8,518 nt of DNA, from positions 1 through 8,518 of the forward strand of contig JAQUQF010000063.1 of NCBI GenBank assembly GCA_028749105.1, written 5' to 3'. The notes beneath the pieces were generated by a model. That model was given only the letters and a program-made list of their open reading frames with translations, was not told where the DNA came from and made no database searches. Below, one piece after another: positions 1 through 6,388 of this stretch. This DNA comes from Acidobacteriota bacterium (lineage in GTDB: Bacteria; Acidobacteriota; Aminicenantia; UBA2199). Every line of letters begins with the position of its first letter. The first letter of the stretch is position 1. The translations under genes and the position numbers were made by a program.

Positions 1-39
1 CCCCAGCTTATTGGTGATCTGCTGTTTCTTTTCGATCAT
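1..39 (-). CDS. ptsH: HPr phosphocarrier protein, N-terminal fragment (gene continues past the left edge)
   Basis: Only the first 13 codons are present, reading MIEKKQQITNKLG. HPr proteins typically begin with a short charged strand leading to an N-K-L-G-L-H-A-R motif, in which His15 is phosphorylated. Here N-K-L-G ends at residue 13, so the expected His15 would fall two codons beyond the window. The ATG overlaps the TGA of the upstream EIIA gene as ATGA, and a GGAG lies seven bases before the start (47-50). This indicates translational coupling. In such clusters HPr passes phosphate from enzyme I to EIIA and is the substrate of the HPr kinase encoded two genes upstream. The identification rests on a short N-terminal match plus strong context. 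The regulatory Ser46 cannot be checked. Confidence 0.8.
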   Translation of the reverse strand, partial: MIEKKQQITNKLG

Positions 40-437
40 TTTTTATCTCCTAAGTATTCACTGATGACGCTGATCCCGTTCCGCGCCTCCTGCTCGACCT
101 TCTTGACCACCTGGCGGAAGTCGCCGTTGTGCTCCTCGCAGCAGAAGAACTTCAGCAGCCCGGGCAGGTTGATGCCCGAGATCACCTCGACGCCGGGGCC
201 GACGAAACGGGTGGAGATGTTCGACGGCGAGCCGCCGAACATGTCGGTGAAGATGACGATCTTGCTGCCGCGGCTGCGGGCGATGAACTTCTCCAGCTGG
301 GCGATCATGGCGCTGCCGTCGCCCTGCCAGTCGAAGGCAATGGACTCGATGGCGAGCGGGCGCCCGAGGATCTTCTCGGCCACCTGGACCAGTTCGCGGC
401 CCAGGTTGCCGTGGGTGATGATGACGCTCTTGATCAT
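36..437 (-). CDS. PTS EIIA component, mannose (Man) family
   Basis: This is a 133-residue cytoplasmic EIIA-Man domain, the usual size for a stand-alone version. The N-terminal strand ends in I-T-H-G-N-L-G, placing the phospho-accepting histidine at residue 9, close to its position in E. coli ManX. The family motif around residues 64-72 reads F-T-D-M-F-G-G-S-P-S-N. No EIIB, EIIC or EIID domain is fused or adjacent, so it is more likely a regulatory phosphate sensor or sink than part of a sugar permease; that is inference from context. The ATG lies one base after the hprK stop, and GAGGTG at 445-450 sits seven bases upstream, which fixes the start. The stop overlaps the ptsH start. Confidence 0.93.
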   Translation of the reverse strand: MIKSVIITHGNLGRELVQVAEKILGRPLAIESIAFDWQGDGSAMIAQLEKFIARSRGSKIVIFTDMFGGSPSNISTRFVGPGVEVISGINLPGLLKFFCCEEHNGDFRQVVKKVEQEARNGISVISEYLGDKK

Positions 438-438
438 G

Positions 439-1404
439 CTAATGCACCTCGCTCCCGGGCTCCGTCCCTGCAGGGGGCGGATTCGCCGCCTGCGCGTCCT
501 TGAGCTCCAGATAGGTCTTGCGGCCGCTCTTCTTGGCCACGAAGTTGCGCACCGCCACCTCGATGATGGTCGAAAGGTTGCGCCCCGGGCCGACCGGCAG
601 ATTGACCAGGGGCACTTCCAGGCCGAGGATCCTGGAGTACAGGTTGTCCTCGCCCAGGCGGTCGTATTTCTTTTTGGGCTCCCACTTCTCCAGGTTGATC
701 ACCAGGTTCAGCTTCTTCTCCTCCAGGACCGCCGAGGAGCCGAAGATGTCGTTGATGTTGATGATGCCGAGGCCGCGCACCTCCATCAGGCTCTTGATGA
801 TCTCGTTGGCGCGCCCCACCAGGTCGTCGTTGGAGTCCAGGTAGAACTCGGTCACGTCGTCGGCGATCAGCTGGTAGCCCTTGTTGACCAGCTCCAGCGC
901 CGTCTCGCTCTTGCCGATGCCCGAGGCGCCGGTGAGCAGCACCCCCTGGCCCATGATGTCCATCAGCACGCCGCTGACGCGGATCTTTTTGGCGAAGTAC
1001 TGGTAGAGGAAGGCGCTGAGGCGCGAGATCAGCGGCGCCGTGTGCAGCTCGGAAACCAGGATGGGAGTGGAGTAGCGGGCGGCCATGGCGATCCAGTCGG
1101 CCTCCGGCTCGATGCTTTCCGAGATGACGATGCCCGGGAGCTTGAGGGAGAAGTAGTTCTTCAGGCAGCGGCTCGTTTCTTCCGCCTTCAGGTTGTGCAG
1201 ATAGCCGGCCTCGGTCCTGCCGAAGACCTGGATGCGCCCGGGCTGGATGTGCTTGAGATACCCGGACAGGCCGAGGCCGGGCCGCTGCGGCCGCGGGTGG
1301 CTGACCAGGTTGTCACTCCACTTCTGGTTGAAGACACGGACGATCTTCAGCTGGCTGAGCTCCTGAACCTGGCTGAGCAGGAGCCCCTTGACTTCCTTGG
1401 ACAT
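439..1404 (-). CDS. hprK: HPr kinase/phosphorylase
   Basis: HprK phosphorylates HPr on a serine using ATP or pyrophosphate and can reverse the reaction. The protein has 321 residues, normal for the full-length form: an N-terminal domain (about 1-130) and a C-terminal catalytic domain. Walker A reads G-A-S-G-I-G-K-S at 159-166, followed by A-D-D at 181-183, which supplies the catalytic aspartate. The K3-type motif M-E-V-R-G-L-G-I-I is at 207-215, and a conserved Y-D-R-L-G is at 247-251. P-V-G-P-G-R-N lies at about 270-276, where many homologues have P-V-R-P-G-R. The residue before the conserved G-V-L-x-D strand is Ser144, whereas known family members have the active-site histidine there (His138 in B. 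subtilis numbering). The gene sits 15 bases after hpf and one base before EIIA. Kinase identity is secure, but the direction of its activity is uncertain. Confidence 0.95.
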   Translation of the reverse strand: MSKEVKGLLLSQVQELSQLKIVRVFNQKWSDNLVSHPRPQRPGLGLSGYLKHIQPGRIQVFGRTEAGYLHNLKAEETSRCLKNYFSLKLPGIVISESIEPEADWIAMAARYSTPILVSELHTAPLISRLSAFLYQYFAKKIRVSGVLMDIMGQGVLLTGASGIGKSETALELVNKGYQLIADDVTEFYLDSNDDLVGRANEIIKSLMEVRGLGIININDIFGSSAVLEEKKLNLVINLEKWEPKKKYDRLGEDNLYSRILGLEVPLVNLPVGPGRNLSTIIEVAVRNFVAKKSGRKTYLELKDAQAANPPPAGTEPGSEVH

Positions 1405-1419
1405 CGGCGGCTTCCGGTC

Positions 1420-2013
1420 CTACAGGTTGGGCTCGATCAGCGAGATGCCGCCCTGGGGGTTGCGGAAAACGCCGGCCATGCGGTTCGTCTCCGCGTTGAT
1501 GAACATGAAGCCGCCCTCCTGGCTGTCGCTGAGGAAAAAGACGGCCTCCTCGACGGTGATCGGCTTGCGCGAGTAATTGTCGGAGAGGAGGATGCCGCTC
1601 TCAGGGCCGGCGGCTTCGCCCGCTTCAGCGCGGCCGCGGCGAACCTGGCGCCCGCTGCGCGCGCTGCGCGCGCCGGTCGCCAGCCCCACTGTGGCCATGG
1701 AAATGCCCTTGGCCCCGTCGCGCTTCTTTCCCTCCTTGATCTTTTCCTTGCTGCGCTTGGCCTGGTTGCGCAGCGTGGTCAGCGTGTTGCGCAGCGCCTG
1801 CTTCAGTATCTTGTTGCGGTCCTGAGCGTAGAACGAATCCAGCCGCGTCTTCAGCGATATTTCCACCTTGAACTGGAGCTTTTCTTCGTTGATGATCACG
1901 TCGGCGTCGATGATCTCGCCGGCGATCTTCTCGATGTCGGCCAGGTGCTTCTCGGCGAAGGCCTTCAAGGCGCCCGGCATCTTGATGTTCTTGTGGACGA
2001 AGTTAATGCTCAT
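1420..2013 (-). CDS. hpf: Ribosome hibernation promoting factor, long form
   Basis: This 197-residue protein has the two-part layout of long HPF. Residues 1 to about 98 form the RaiA/YfiA ribosome-binding domain, and residues about 144-195 form the C-terminal dimerisation domain, ending in G-G-I-S-L-I-E-P. Long HPF joins two 70S ribosomes into inactive 100S particles through this C-terminal domain. The linker (about 100-142) is rich in Gly, Ala and Arg and contains a tandem A-R-S-A-R-S. The start is fixed by AAAGGAG at 2020-2026, six bases before the ATG. The first 11 bases overlap the end of rpoN, a common arrangement in rpoN operons that suggests coupled translation. Confidence 0.93.
   Translation of the reverse strand: MSINFVHKNIKMPGALKAFAEKHLADIEKIAGEIIDADVIINEEKLQFKVEISLKTRLDSFYAQDRNKILKQALRNTLTTLRNQAKRSKEKIKEGKKRDGAKGISMATVGLATGARSARSGRQVRRGRAEAGEAAGPESGILLSDNYSRKPITVEEAVFFLSDSQEGGFMFINAETNRMAGVFRNPQGGISLIEPNL
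1654..1671 (-). repeat. Tandem 9-bp repeat inside the hpf linker
   Basis: Two perfect adjacent copies of GCTGCGCGC (plus-strand sense) occur at 1654-1662 and 1663-1671. They encode a repeated Ala-Arg-Ser in the basic linker of HPF. The unit is a multiple of three, so gain or loss of a copy would change linker length without shifting the frame. Confidence 0.8.
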
Positions 2014-3406
2014 GTTGGACTCCTTTGATTTTATTTTCTTTCTTTCTGACGAATGAACTCGGGATCTTCAGCTCCTCGCGGTAGTTGCGCACGGTGCGCC
2101 GGGCGACGCGGATGCCCAGGGCGGCCAGCCGCACGGCGATCTCGTCGTCGGCCAGGGGCTTTTCCGGGGTTTCGGCGGCGATCAGCTCGCGGATCTTGTC
2201 CTTGATGGTGCCGACGGCGTGGGAGAAGCCGAAGTCGCCCTTCAGCCCGTAGCTGAAGAACACTTTCAGTGGTATGATGCCCTTCTCCGAGGTCATGAAC
2301 TTGTTGCTCATGGCGCGGGAGATGGTCGATTCGTTCAAGCCTACCTCGCGGGCCACGTCCTTCATGGTCAGCGGCTTCTTCCACTTTTCGCCAAAGTCGA
2401 GGAAGTCCTTCTGGGTCTTGACCAGGTATTCGGCGATGCGCAGGATGGTCTTCTTGCGCAGCTCGATGCTCTCGATGAAGAACTGGGCGTCGCGGTAGCG
2501 GCTTTTCAGGTAGGCGACGGTCTTCTTGTCGCCGGTCTTCTCCAGCATCTCCTGGTAATATTTCGACAGCGTCAGCCGCGGCAGTCCCTCTTCCAGGTAC
2601 ATGACCCGGTATTCGCCATTCTCCTTGATCAGCATCAGGTCGACCTCGGCGTACTCGACCTCCTCGCGGCTGAAGGCCTCGGCCGGGCGGGGGTTCAGGC
2701 GCTTCAGCCGGGAGACCAGCCGCAGCAGCTCGTCCATGGGGATGCCGAGGCTGCGGCTGATGGCCTCGTAGTTGGAGCGCGACAGGTCCTCGAGGTGGTC
2801 GCGGATCAGCCGGCGCAGCATCTCGTCTTCGGGGGCTTCGCCGACCTGGGCCAGCAGGCATTCGGGCAGGGACTTGCTGGCGCAGCCGGGGGGATCGAAG
2901 AGGGTGATCAGGCCGCGCAGGCGCTCGATCTCCGCCGGCGTCGTCCCGATCAGCGAGGCGATGGACTCGATCTCGGTCTTCAGGTAGCCGTCGCCGTCCA
3001 GGTTGTAGATGATCTGGCGGGCGATCTCGATCTCCTCTTCACTCGCGAAGCCGGCCCCGGCCTGCTCCAACAGGTGGTCGGCCAGGCTGACGTTGGCGGG
3101 GGTGAGGATCTCCAGGGCGCGGTTCTTGTCGAGGTCGTCGGGGTTCTTGCGCAGGAAGCCGTGCTCCTCGTAGGGCGTCATGAAGGAGGTGTCGGCGCGC
3201 TCGATGCGCTTCTGCATCTCATTGGCCTCGTCCTCGCGCACCGTCTTTTCGACCGCCTCGATCTCCAGCATGGGGTTGGCTTCCACCTCGTTCTGCAGGG
3301 TCTCGGCCAGTTCCAGGTGGTTGTCGGCCAGCAGCTGGATGAAGTAGTGCATCACCGGGGTGATCGTCAGCTGTTGCGTACCCTTGAGCTGCAGTTTCAG
3401 CGGCAT
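2003..3406 (-). CDS. rpoN: RNA polymerase sigma-54 factor
   Basis: RpoN directs RNA polymerase to -24/-12 promoters and needs AAA+ activators to open them. The 467 residues show the full domain order. Region I (about 1-48) begins K-L-Q-L-K-G-T-Q-Q-L-T-I-T-P and ends in N-P-M-L-E. An acidic region II follows. The core-binding domain has L-D-G-D-G-Y-L at 136-142 and D-P-P-G at 171-174. The helix-turn-helix region is near 346-366 (V-G-L-N-E-S-T-I-S-R). The RpoN box at 435-444 reads A-R-R-T-V-R-N-Y-R-E; the usual form is A-R-R-T-V-A-K-Y-R. Region I is less glutamine-rich than in enterobacteria. The ATG directly abuts the lptB stop (TAGATG), and AGGTGG at 3413-3418 is the ribosome binding site. 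The stop lies 11 bases inside hpf. Confidence 0.97.
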   Translation of the reverse strand: MPLKLQLKGTQQLTITPVMHYFIQLLADNHLELAETLQNEVEANPMLEIEAVEKTVREDEANEMQKRIERADTSFMTPYEEHGFLRKNPDDLDKNRALEILTPANVSLADHLLEQAGAGFASEEEIEIARQIIYNLDGDGYLKTEIESIASLIGTTPAEIERLRGLITLFDPPGCASKSLPECLLAQVGEAPEDEMLRRLIRDHLEDLSRSNYEAISRSLGIPMDELLRLVSRLKRLNPRPAEAFSREEVEYAEVDLMLIKENGEYRVMYLEEGLPRLTLSKYYQEMLEKTGDKKTVAYLKSRYRDAQFFIESIELRKKTILRIAEYLVKTQKDFLDFGEKWKKPLTMKDVAREVGLNESTISRAMSNKFMTSEKGIIPLKVFFSYGLKGDFGFSHAVGTIKDKIRELIAAETPEKPLADDEIAVRLAALGIRVARRTVRNYREELKIPSSFVRKKENKIKGVQHEH

Positions 3407-4129
3407 CTAGTTCCACCTGAATTCCCTGCCCAGGAATTCCCGCTTGACCCGTTCATCGGCAATCAGTTCCTCCGACCGGCCTGCGAATATGACCTGGCCG
3501 GAGTGAATGATATAGGAACGGTCGGTTATTTTCAAGATTTCGCGGACGTTGTGGTCGGTGATGACGATGCCCAGGCCCTTCTCCCGGAAAGCCCGGATGA
3601 TCCCCTGGAGCTCGCCGATCTGGATGGGATCAATGCCGGCGAAGGGCTCGTCCAGCAGCAGGAAGTCGGGGGCCAGCACCAGCGAGCGGGCGATCTCCAG
3701 CCGCCGCCGCTCGCCGCCGGAGAGCATGTAGGCCTTGCGGCCGCGGATGGCGTCCAGCCCCAGCTCGGAGAGGATGCGCGGGATGTCCGCCGCGCCGGCG
3801 CTTCCGTTGCCGTGCATCTGGGCGATGGCGCGCACGTTGTCTTCCACGCTCAGGCCGCGGAAGACCGAAGGCTCCTGGGGCAGGAAGCTGATCCCCAGGC
3901 GCGAGCGGCGATAGACCGGCACGCGGGTGATGTCGCGGCCGTTGAGGCGGATCTCGCCTTCGTCGGGGCGGTGAATGCCCAGGATCATCAGGAAGGTGGT
4001 GGTCTTGCCGGCGCCGTTAGGCCCGAGCAGGCCGACGATCTCGCCGGCGGCGACCTGCAGGCTCACGTCGTCGACCACCGCCCGCTGGCGGAAAGTCTTG
4101 CGGATATGGTTCACTTCCAGTTGTTTCAT
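3407..4129 (-). CDS. lptB: LPS export ABC transporter ATP-binding protein LptB
   Basis: LptB powers extraction of lipopolysaccharide from the inner membrane by LptFG and its transfer along the Lpt bridge. The 240 residues carry Walker A G-P-N-G-A-G-K-T at 36-43, a Q-loop in L-P-Q-E at 83-86, the signature S-G-G-E-R-R-R at 137-143, Walker B L-L-L-D-E at 157-161 and the switch histidine in T-D-H-N-V-R at 191-196. D-E-P-F-A-G-I-D-P and the C-terminal E-F-L-G-R-E-F separate LptB from the related LivF/LivG ATPases. A near-consensus promoter begins just upstream, giving a leader of about 24 bases with no good Shine-Dalgarno. lptA and lptC, which often precede lptB, are not here; exbD is the upstream neighbour. 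Confidence 0.96.
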   Translation of the reverse strand: MKQLEVNHIRKTFRQRAVVDDVSLQVAAGEIVGLLGPNGAGKTTTFLMILGIHRPDEGEIRLNGRDITRVPVYRRSRLGISFLPQEPSVFRGLSVEDNVRAIAQMHGNGSAGAADIPRILSELGLDAIRGRKAYMLSGGERRRLEIARSLVLAPDFLLLDEPFAGIDPIQIGELQGIIRAFREKGLGIVITDHNVREILKITDRSYIIHSGQVIFAGRSEELIADERVKREFLGREFRWN

Positions 4130-4159
4130 GGCTTGTTTGCGGCTGAAATTCCCTTTTGG

Positions 4160-4188
4160 ATTGTATCATCCCGGGTCGCGGGTGTCAA
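4160..4188 (-). promoter_or_regulatory. Sigma70-type promoter for the lptB-rpoN operon
   Basis: On the minus strand, TTGACA (4183-4188) and TACAAT (4160-4165) are separated by exactly 17 bases. The -35 is consensus and the -10 has one mismatch. The predicted transcription start is near 4153, about 24 bases before the lptB ATG at 4129. It lies in the 76-base gap after exbD, with no visible terminator between exbD and the promoter, so the downstream genes may also receive read-through from tonB-exbBD. Confidence 0.8.
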
Positions 4189-4205
4189 AGGAAGAAGGGG
4201 CGGTG

Positions 4206-4607
4206 CTATTTCTCCGGCTTGGTGCCGATGATGAGCTTCCTGACTCCGCCGCGCTTGGCCAGGTCCATGACGCGCACCACCAGGCCGTGCGAGATCTCCT
4301 GGTCGGCCTTGAGCACCAGGGCGGCGTCCTTCATTTTGGGCAATACGCCGCGGATCGCCGCTTCGAGCCCGTCCATGTCCACGGCCTGGCGGTTCAGGAA
4401 CAGTCCGCCCTGCCGGTCGACGGTGAGCACGTATTCCTGCGGCTCGCCGACGGCCTCGGTTTTGGCCGCCGGCAGCTCGAGCTTGATCCCCGGCTGCTCC
4501 AGGAAGGTGGAGGATATCATGAAGAACAGCAGGAGCATAAAGATGACGTCGATGAGCGACGTGATGTTGATGACCGTCTTGCGCCGCGGCCGCTCCTGCA
4601 GGCGCAT
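4206..4607 (-). CDS. exbD: ExbD/TolR-family biopolymer transport protein
   Basis: ExbD forms the ion-conducting stator with ExbB and drives TonB. The 133 residues have a short basic cytoplasmic N-terminus, one membrane helix at about 12-33 (N-I-T-S-L-I-D-V-I-F-M-L-L) and a periplasmic domain. Asp20 in the helix matches the family's essential proton-path aspartate (Asp25 in E. coli ExbD). The C-terminus has the usual L-x-A-D-Q-E-I-S-H pattern, followed by two short beta strands. The ATG lies one base after the exbB TGA, preceded by a G-rich stretch that serves as a Shine-Dalgarno. TolR is the alternative name for the same fold; the adjacent TonB-type protein and the lack of tolB/pal here favour ExbD. 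Confidence 0.93.
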   Translation of the reverse strand: MRLQERPRRKTVINITSLIDVIFMLLLFFMISSTFLEQPGIKLELPAAKTEAVGEPQEYVLTVDRQGGLFLNRQAVDMDGLEAAIRGVLPKMKDAALVLKADQEISHGLVVRVMDLAKRGGVRKLIIGTKPEK

Positions 4608-4608
4608 G

Positions 4609-5238
4609 TCATTCCCCCGCGCCCGGCTGCAGGGCGCAGATCTTGTTCAGCAGGCGGTTGGAGTGCTTCTCGATCTCCAGCACCAGCGACTCGGACTTGT
4701 CGGCGAAGTAGTTGTAGGCCACCAGCGCCGGGATGCCGATGAACAGGCCGGCAATGGTGGTGATCAGCGCCTCGGAGATGCCGCCGGCCAGGGCCGCCGC
4801 CTGCCCCACGCCCATCACCGCTATGACCTTGAAGACTTTGAGGATGCCCAGCACGGTCCCCAGCAGCCCCAGCAGCGGCGCGATGCCGGCGACGGTTTCC
4901 AGCACGCCCAGCCCCCGGCCCAGCCGATGCACTTCCTGGCGGCCCTGGTCGAGAAGGGATTCCTTGATCTCCTCGCGGGGCAGGCTGCGGTTCTCCAGGG
5001 CGAGGCGGACGATGCTGGCGAAGGGGCCGCTGTGCTTCTCGCAGATGGAGGCGGCCAGGCTGAAGTCGTTCGGTCCCTTGACGTTCTCCAGCACGCTGAC
5101 CACCTCGGGAACGATGATCTTGCGCCGCCGCAGCACGATCGACTTCTCGATGGCGACGGCCAGGGCGGCGATCGAGCACAGGAACAGGGGGATCATGATG
5201 ATGCCGCCCTTGGCCAGAAAATCCACGATGTTTTTCAT
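4609..5238 (-). CDS. exbB: ExbB/TolQ/MotA-family proton channel protein
   Basis: This is the inner-membrane scaffold of the ExbB-ExbD motor. The 209 residues show three membrane segments: about 10-31, about 114-137 (A-P-L-L-G-L-L-G-T-V-L-G) and about 153-177 (I-S-E-A-L-I-T-T-I-A-G-L-F-I-G-I-P). A cytoplasmic loop lies between the first and second. The second and third helices carry the small and hydroxyl residues typical of the channel. An AAGGAG at 5243-5248, four bases before the ATG, fixes the start. The gene lies 12 bases after tonB and one base before exbD, so the three are almost surely one transcript. Confidence 0.95.
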   Translation of the reverse strand: MKNIVDFLAKGGIIMIPLFLCSIAALAVAIEKSIVLRRRKIIVPEVVSVLENVKGPNDFSLAASICEKHSGPFASIVRLALENRSLPREEIKESLLDQGRQEVHRLGRGLGVLETVAGIAPLLGLLGTVLGILKVFKVIAVMGVGQAAALAGGISEALITTIAGLFIGIPALVAYNYFADKSESLVLEIEKHSNRLLNKICALQPGAGE

Positions 5239-5250
5239 TTTGCTCCTTGT

Positions 5251-6150
5251 TCAGCGTTTGACAAAATAGGTGAACCTGGCGGTCACTTCCAGGTACGGCT
5301 TGGGGAAATCGGCCGGCAGGGCGGGGAAGGGGGCCGAGATGGTGATGGCGGAGCGGCTGGTTTCCATCAGTGTGCGGTGGCCGTTGTAGGCCAGCAGCTC
5401 CAGGTCGGCCAGGCGGCCGTCGGGGTAGATCTTGAAGCGCAGCATGGTGTTGCCGTCGATCATCCCCAGCATGGAGAAGGCCAGGGGCGGGAAGATGTTG
5501 CGGCCGATGCGCTGCTTCAGCCCCAGCATGTAGGGGGCGAAATCCCAGTCGTAGGTGTTGAACGACAGGCCGCCCTCCTCGCCGGCGCGCGCCTCCTGCT
5601 GGTCGTGCGCCACTCCCGGCAGGTCGAGCTGAAACGGCTTGCGGGGCTCTATGGGCGGCATCCTGCCGGGGGGGGCCACGCGCCCGGCGTCGGCGATCTC
5701 GCGCTCCGTGTCGCCGGCGGTTTCGGCTTCGGATCGCGTTGCGGCACTGCGCTCCGCTTGCGCGGCCTGGGCCGGGACGTCCCTCTCCGGGCTGGGGGGC
5801 GGGGCCGGCAGGTCGTGGGAGGCCAGGTCGCCGCGGGAGAACGGTTCGCCGGTGATCGGCAGCGATGGGGCGGGTTCCTGGTCGCGGGCCACGGCGTTCT
5901 TGTCGGAAAGGAAATCGGCCCGCTGCGGGTCGGGCGTTATGCGGGCGTCGTCCGGGGTGGCGATCACCTCGCGGGGGATGTCGGGCTGCTGCAGGTCGAA
6001 AACCAGAGGTGCGGCCTGCGCCGGGGCGGCGGCGGCGATGGGAACGAGCCGCGCCAAGTCGAGGCGGATCGCCGTGTCCCAGAGGGCGAGGACAAGGATA
6101 TGCAGCAGGATGGAGAGCAGGGTGACCTGTTTTTTAGCCTTGGAGTTCAT
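5251..6150 (-). CDS. tonB: TonB-family energy transducer
   Basis: TonB links the ExbB-ExbD motor to outer-membrane receptors. The 299 residues show a short basic cytoplasmic N-terminus, one membrane anchor (about 8-25), a long linker rich in Pro, Ala, Glu and Arg (about 40-190) and a C-terminal domain (about 205-299) ending F-T-Y-F-V-K-R. The anchor contains Ser13 and His17, spaced like the S-x3-H pair of E. coli TonB (Ser16/His20) that couples to ExbD. The C-terminal domain has the family's F-P-P-x-A and M-L-R-F-K-I-Y-P-D-G-R-L strands. A TolA role is possible but less likely. No Shine-Dalgarno precedes the ATG, and the predicted promoter leaves almost no leader. The next in-frame Met is at residue 164, so this start is probably right. 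Confidence 0.9.
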   Translation of the reverse strand: MNSKAKKQVTLLSILLHILVLALWDTAIRLDLARLVPIAAAAPAQAAPLVFDLQQPDIPREVIATPDDARITPDPQRADFLSDKNAVARDQEPAPSLPITGEPFSRGDLASHDLPAPPPSPERDVPAQAAQAERSAATRSEAETAGDTEREIADAGRVAPPGRMPPIEPRKPFQLDLPGVAHDQQEARAGEEGGLSFNTYDWDFAPYMLGLKQRIGRNIFPPLAFSMLGMIDGNTMLRFKIYPDGRLADLELLAYNGHRTLMETSRSAITISAPFPALPADFPKPYLEVTARFTYFVKR

Positions 6151-6161
6151 GGCGCGGGTTA

Positions 6162-6170
6162 ATTATAACA
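6162..6170 (-). promoter_or_regulatory. Extended -10 promoter for tonB-exbB-exbD
   Basis: On the minus strand the sequence TGTTATAAT is a perfect extended -10 element (TG-N-TATAAT). No good -35 is present 16-18 bases upstream, which extended -10 promoters tolerate. The predicted start point near 6155 is only about five bases before the tonB ATG at 6150, so the message would be almost leaderless. Confidence 0.6.
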
Positions 6171-6195
6171 TTTTTACGGTGATTTTCTTGCATGG

Positions 6196-6214
6196 CCTCG
6201 TACTTTAGACGAGG
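6196..6214. repeat. Inverted repeat upstream of the tonB promoter
   Basis: CCTCGT and ACGAGG form a perfect 6-base inverted repeat around a 7-base centre (ACTTTAG). It lies about 26 bases upstream of the tonB -10 element in the divergent intergenic region. Neither strand has a T-run after it, so it is not a rho-independent terminator. An operator or a chance palindrome are both possible. A purine tract (GAGGGGGGAGAGGGGAAAG, 6211-6229) overlaps its right arm. Confidence 0.4.
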
Positions 6215-6328
6215 GGGGAGAGGGGAAAGTTTCTGCACGATCGACACATGATGAGACCACTAAAAACAATTGGTGTTTGGAACTTGGTGCTTTATTTCTT
6301 ACTTTTACCTTATTATTGTATGCAAGAT

Positions 6329-6357
6329 TTGGATATGCGCCGATTTTATATTATAAT
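6329..6357 (+). promoter_or_regulatory. Putative promoter for the lipoprotein gene
   Basis: A perfect TATAAT lies at 6352-6357, and 17 bases upstream is TTGGAT (6329-6334), a weak -35 matching only the conserved TTG. Transcription would start near 6364, about 25 bases before the ATG at 6389. This supports the shorter gene model. Confidence 0.55.
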
Positions 6358-6374
6358 CAAGCCTACGGTCTCAA

Positions 6375-6380
6375 GAGGTG
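6375..6380 (+). promoter_or_regulatory. Ribosome binding site deciding the lipoprotein start
   Basis: GAGGTG at 6375-6380 is eight bases before the ATG at 6389 but only two before the ATG at 6383. The spacing favours 6389, where the signal peptide opens with the expected M-K-R. Confidence 0.7.
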
Positions 6381-6388
6381 CCATGCCC

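Larger units (their letters stand above)
6151..6388. other. AT-rich divergent intergenic region
   Basis: This 238-base stretch separates the tonB operon from the divergent lipoprotein gene. Its composition differs sharply from its surroundings: by hand count 28 of the 100 bases at 6261-6360 are G or C, against 62 of 100 at 6481-6580 in the next gene. It holds the two divergent promoters, the inverted repeat at 6196-6214 and a direct repeat of TTGGTG at 6270-6275 and 6284-6289 (14 bases apart). I see no credible small gene or RNA in it. Confidence 0.8.

Noticed and set aside
64..6162. Very long plus-strand open frames (64-2028, 2219-4231 and 4156-6162, each over 650 codons)
   Set aside because: They lie antisense to the well-identified minus-strand genes. 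Their translations are Leu/Val/Asp/Gln/His-rich without recognisable motifs, as expected when GC-rich third positions remove stop codons from the opposite strand.
6196..6214. The CCTCGT/ACGAGG palindrome as a rho-independent terminator
   Set aside because: There is no T-run on either strand after the short stem, and it lies upstream of, not after, both genes.
6248..6388. 47-codon N-terminal extension of the lipoprotein
   Set aside because: It is AT-rich, contains the TATAAT promoter element and would bury the signal peptide. The ATG at 6389 has a well-spaced GAGGTG.
6151..6388. Sigma-54 (-24/-12) promoter in the divergent region, suggested by the presence of rpoN
   Set aside because: No GG-N10-GC element with flanking TGGCAC/TTGC resemblance was found on either strand.
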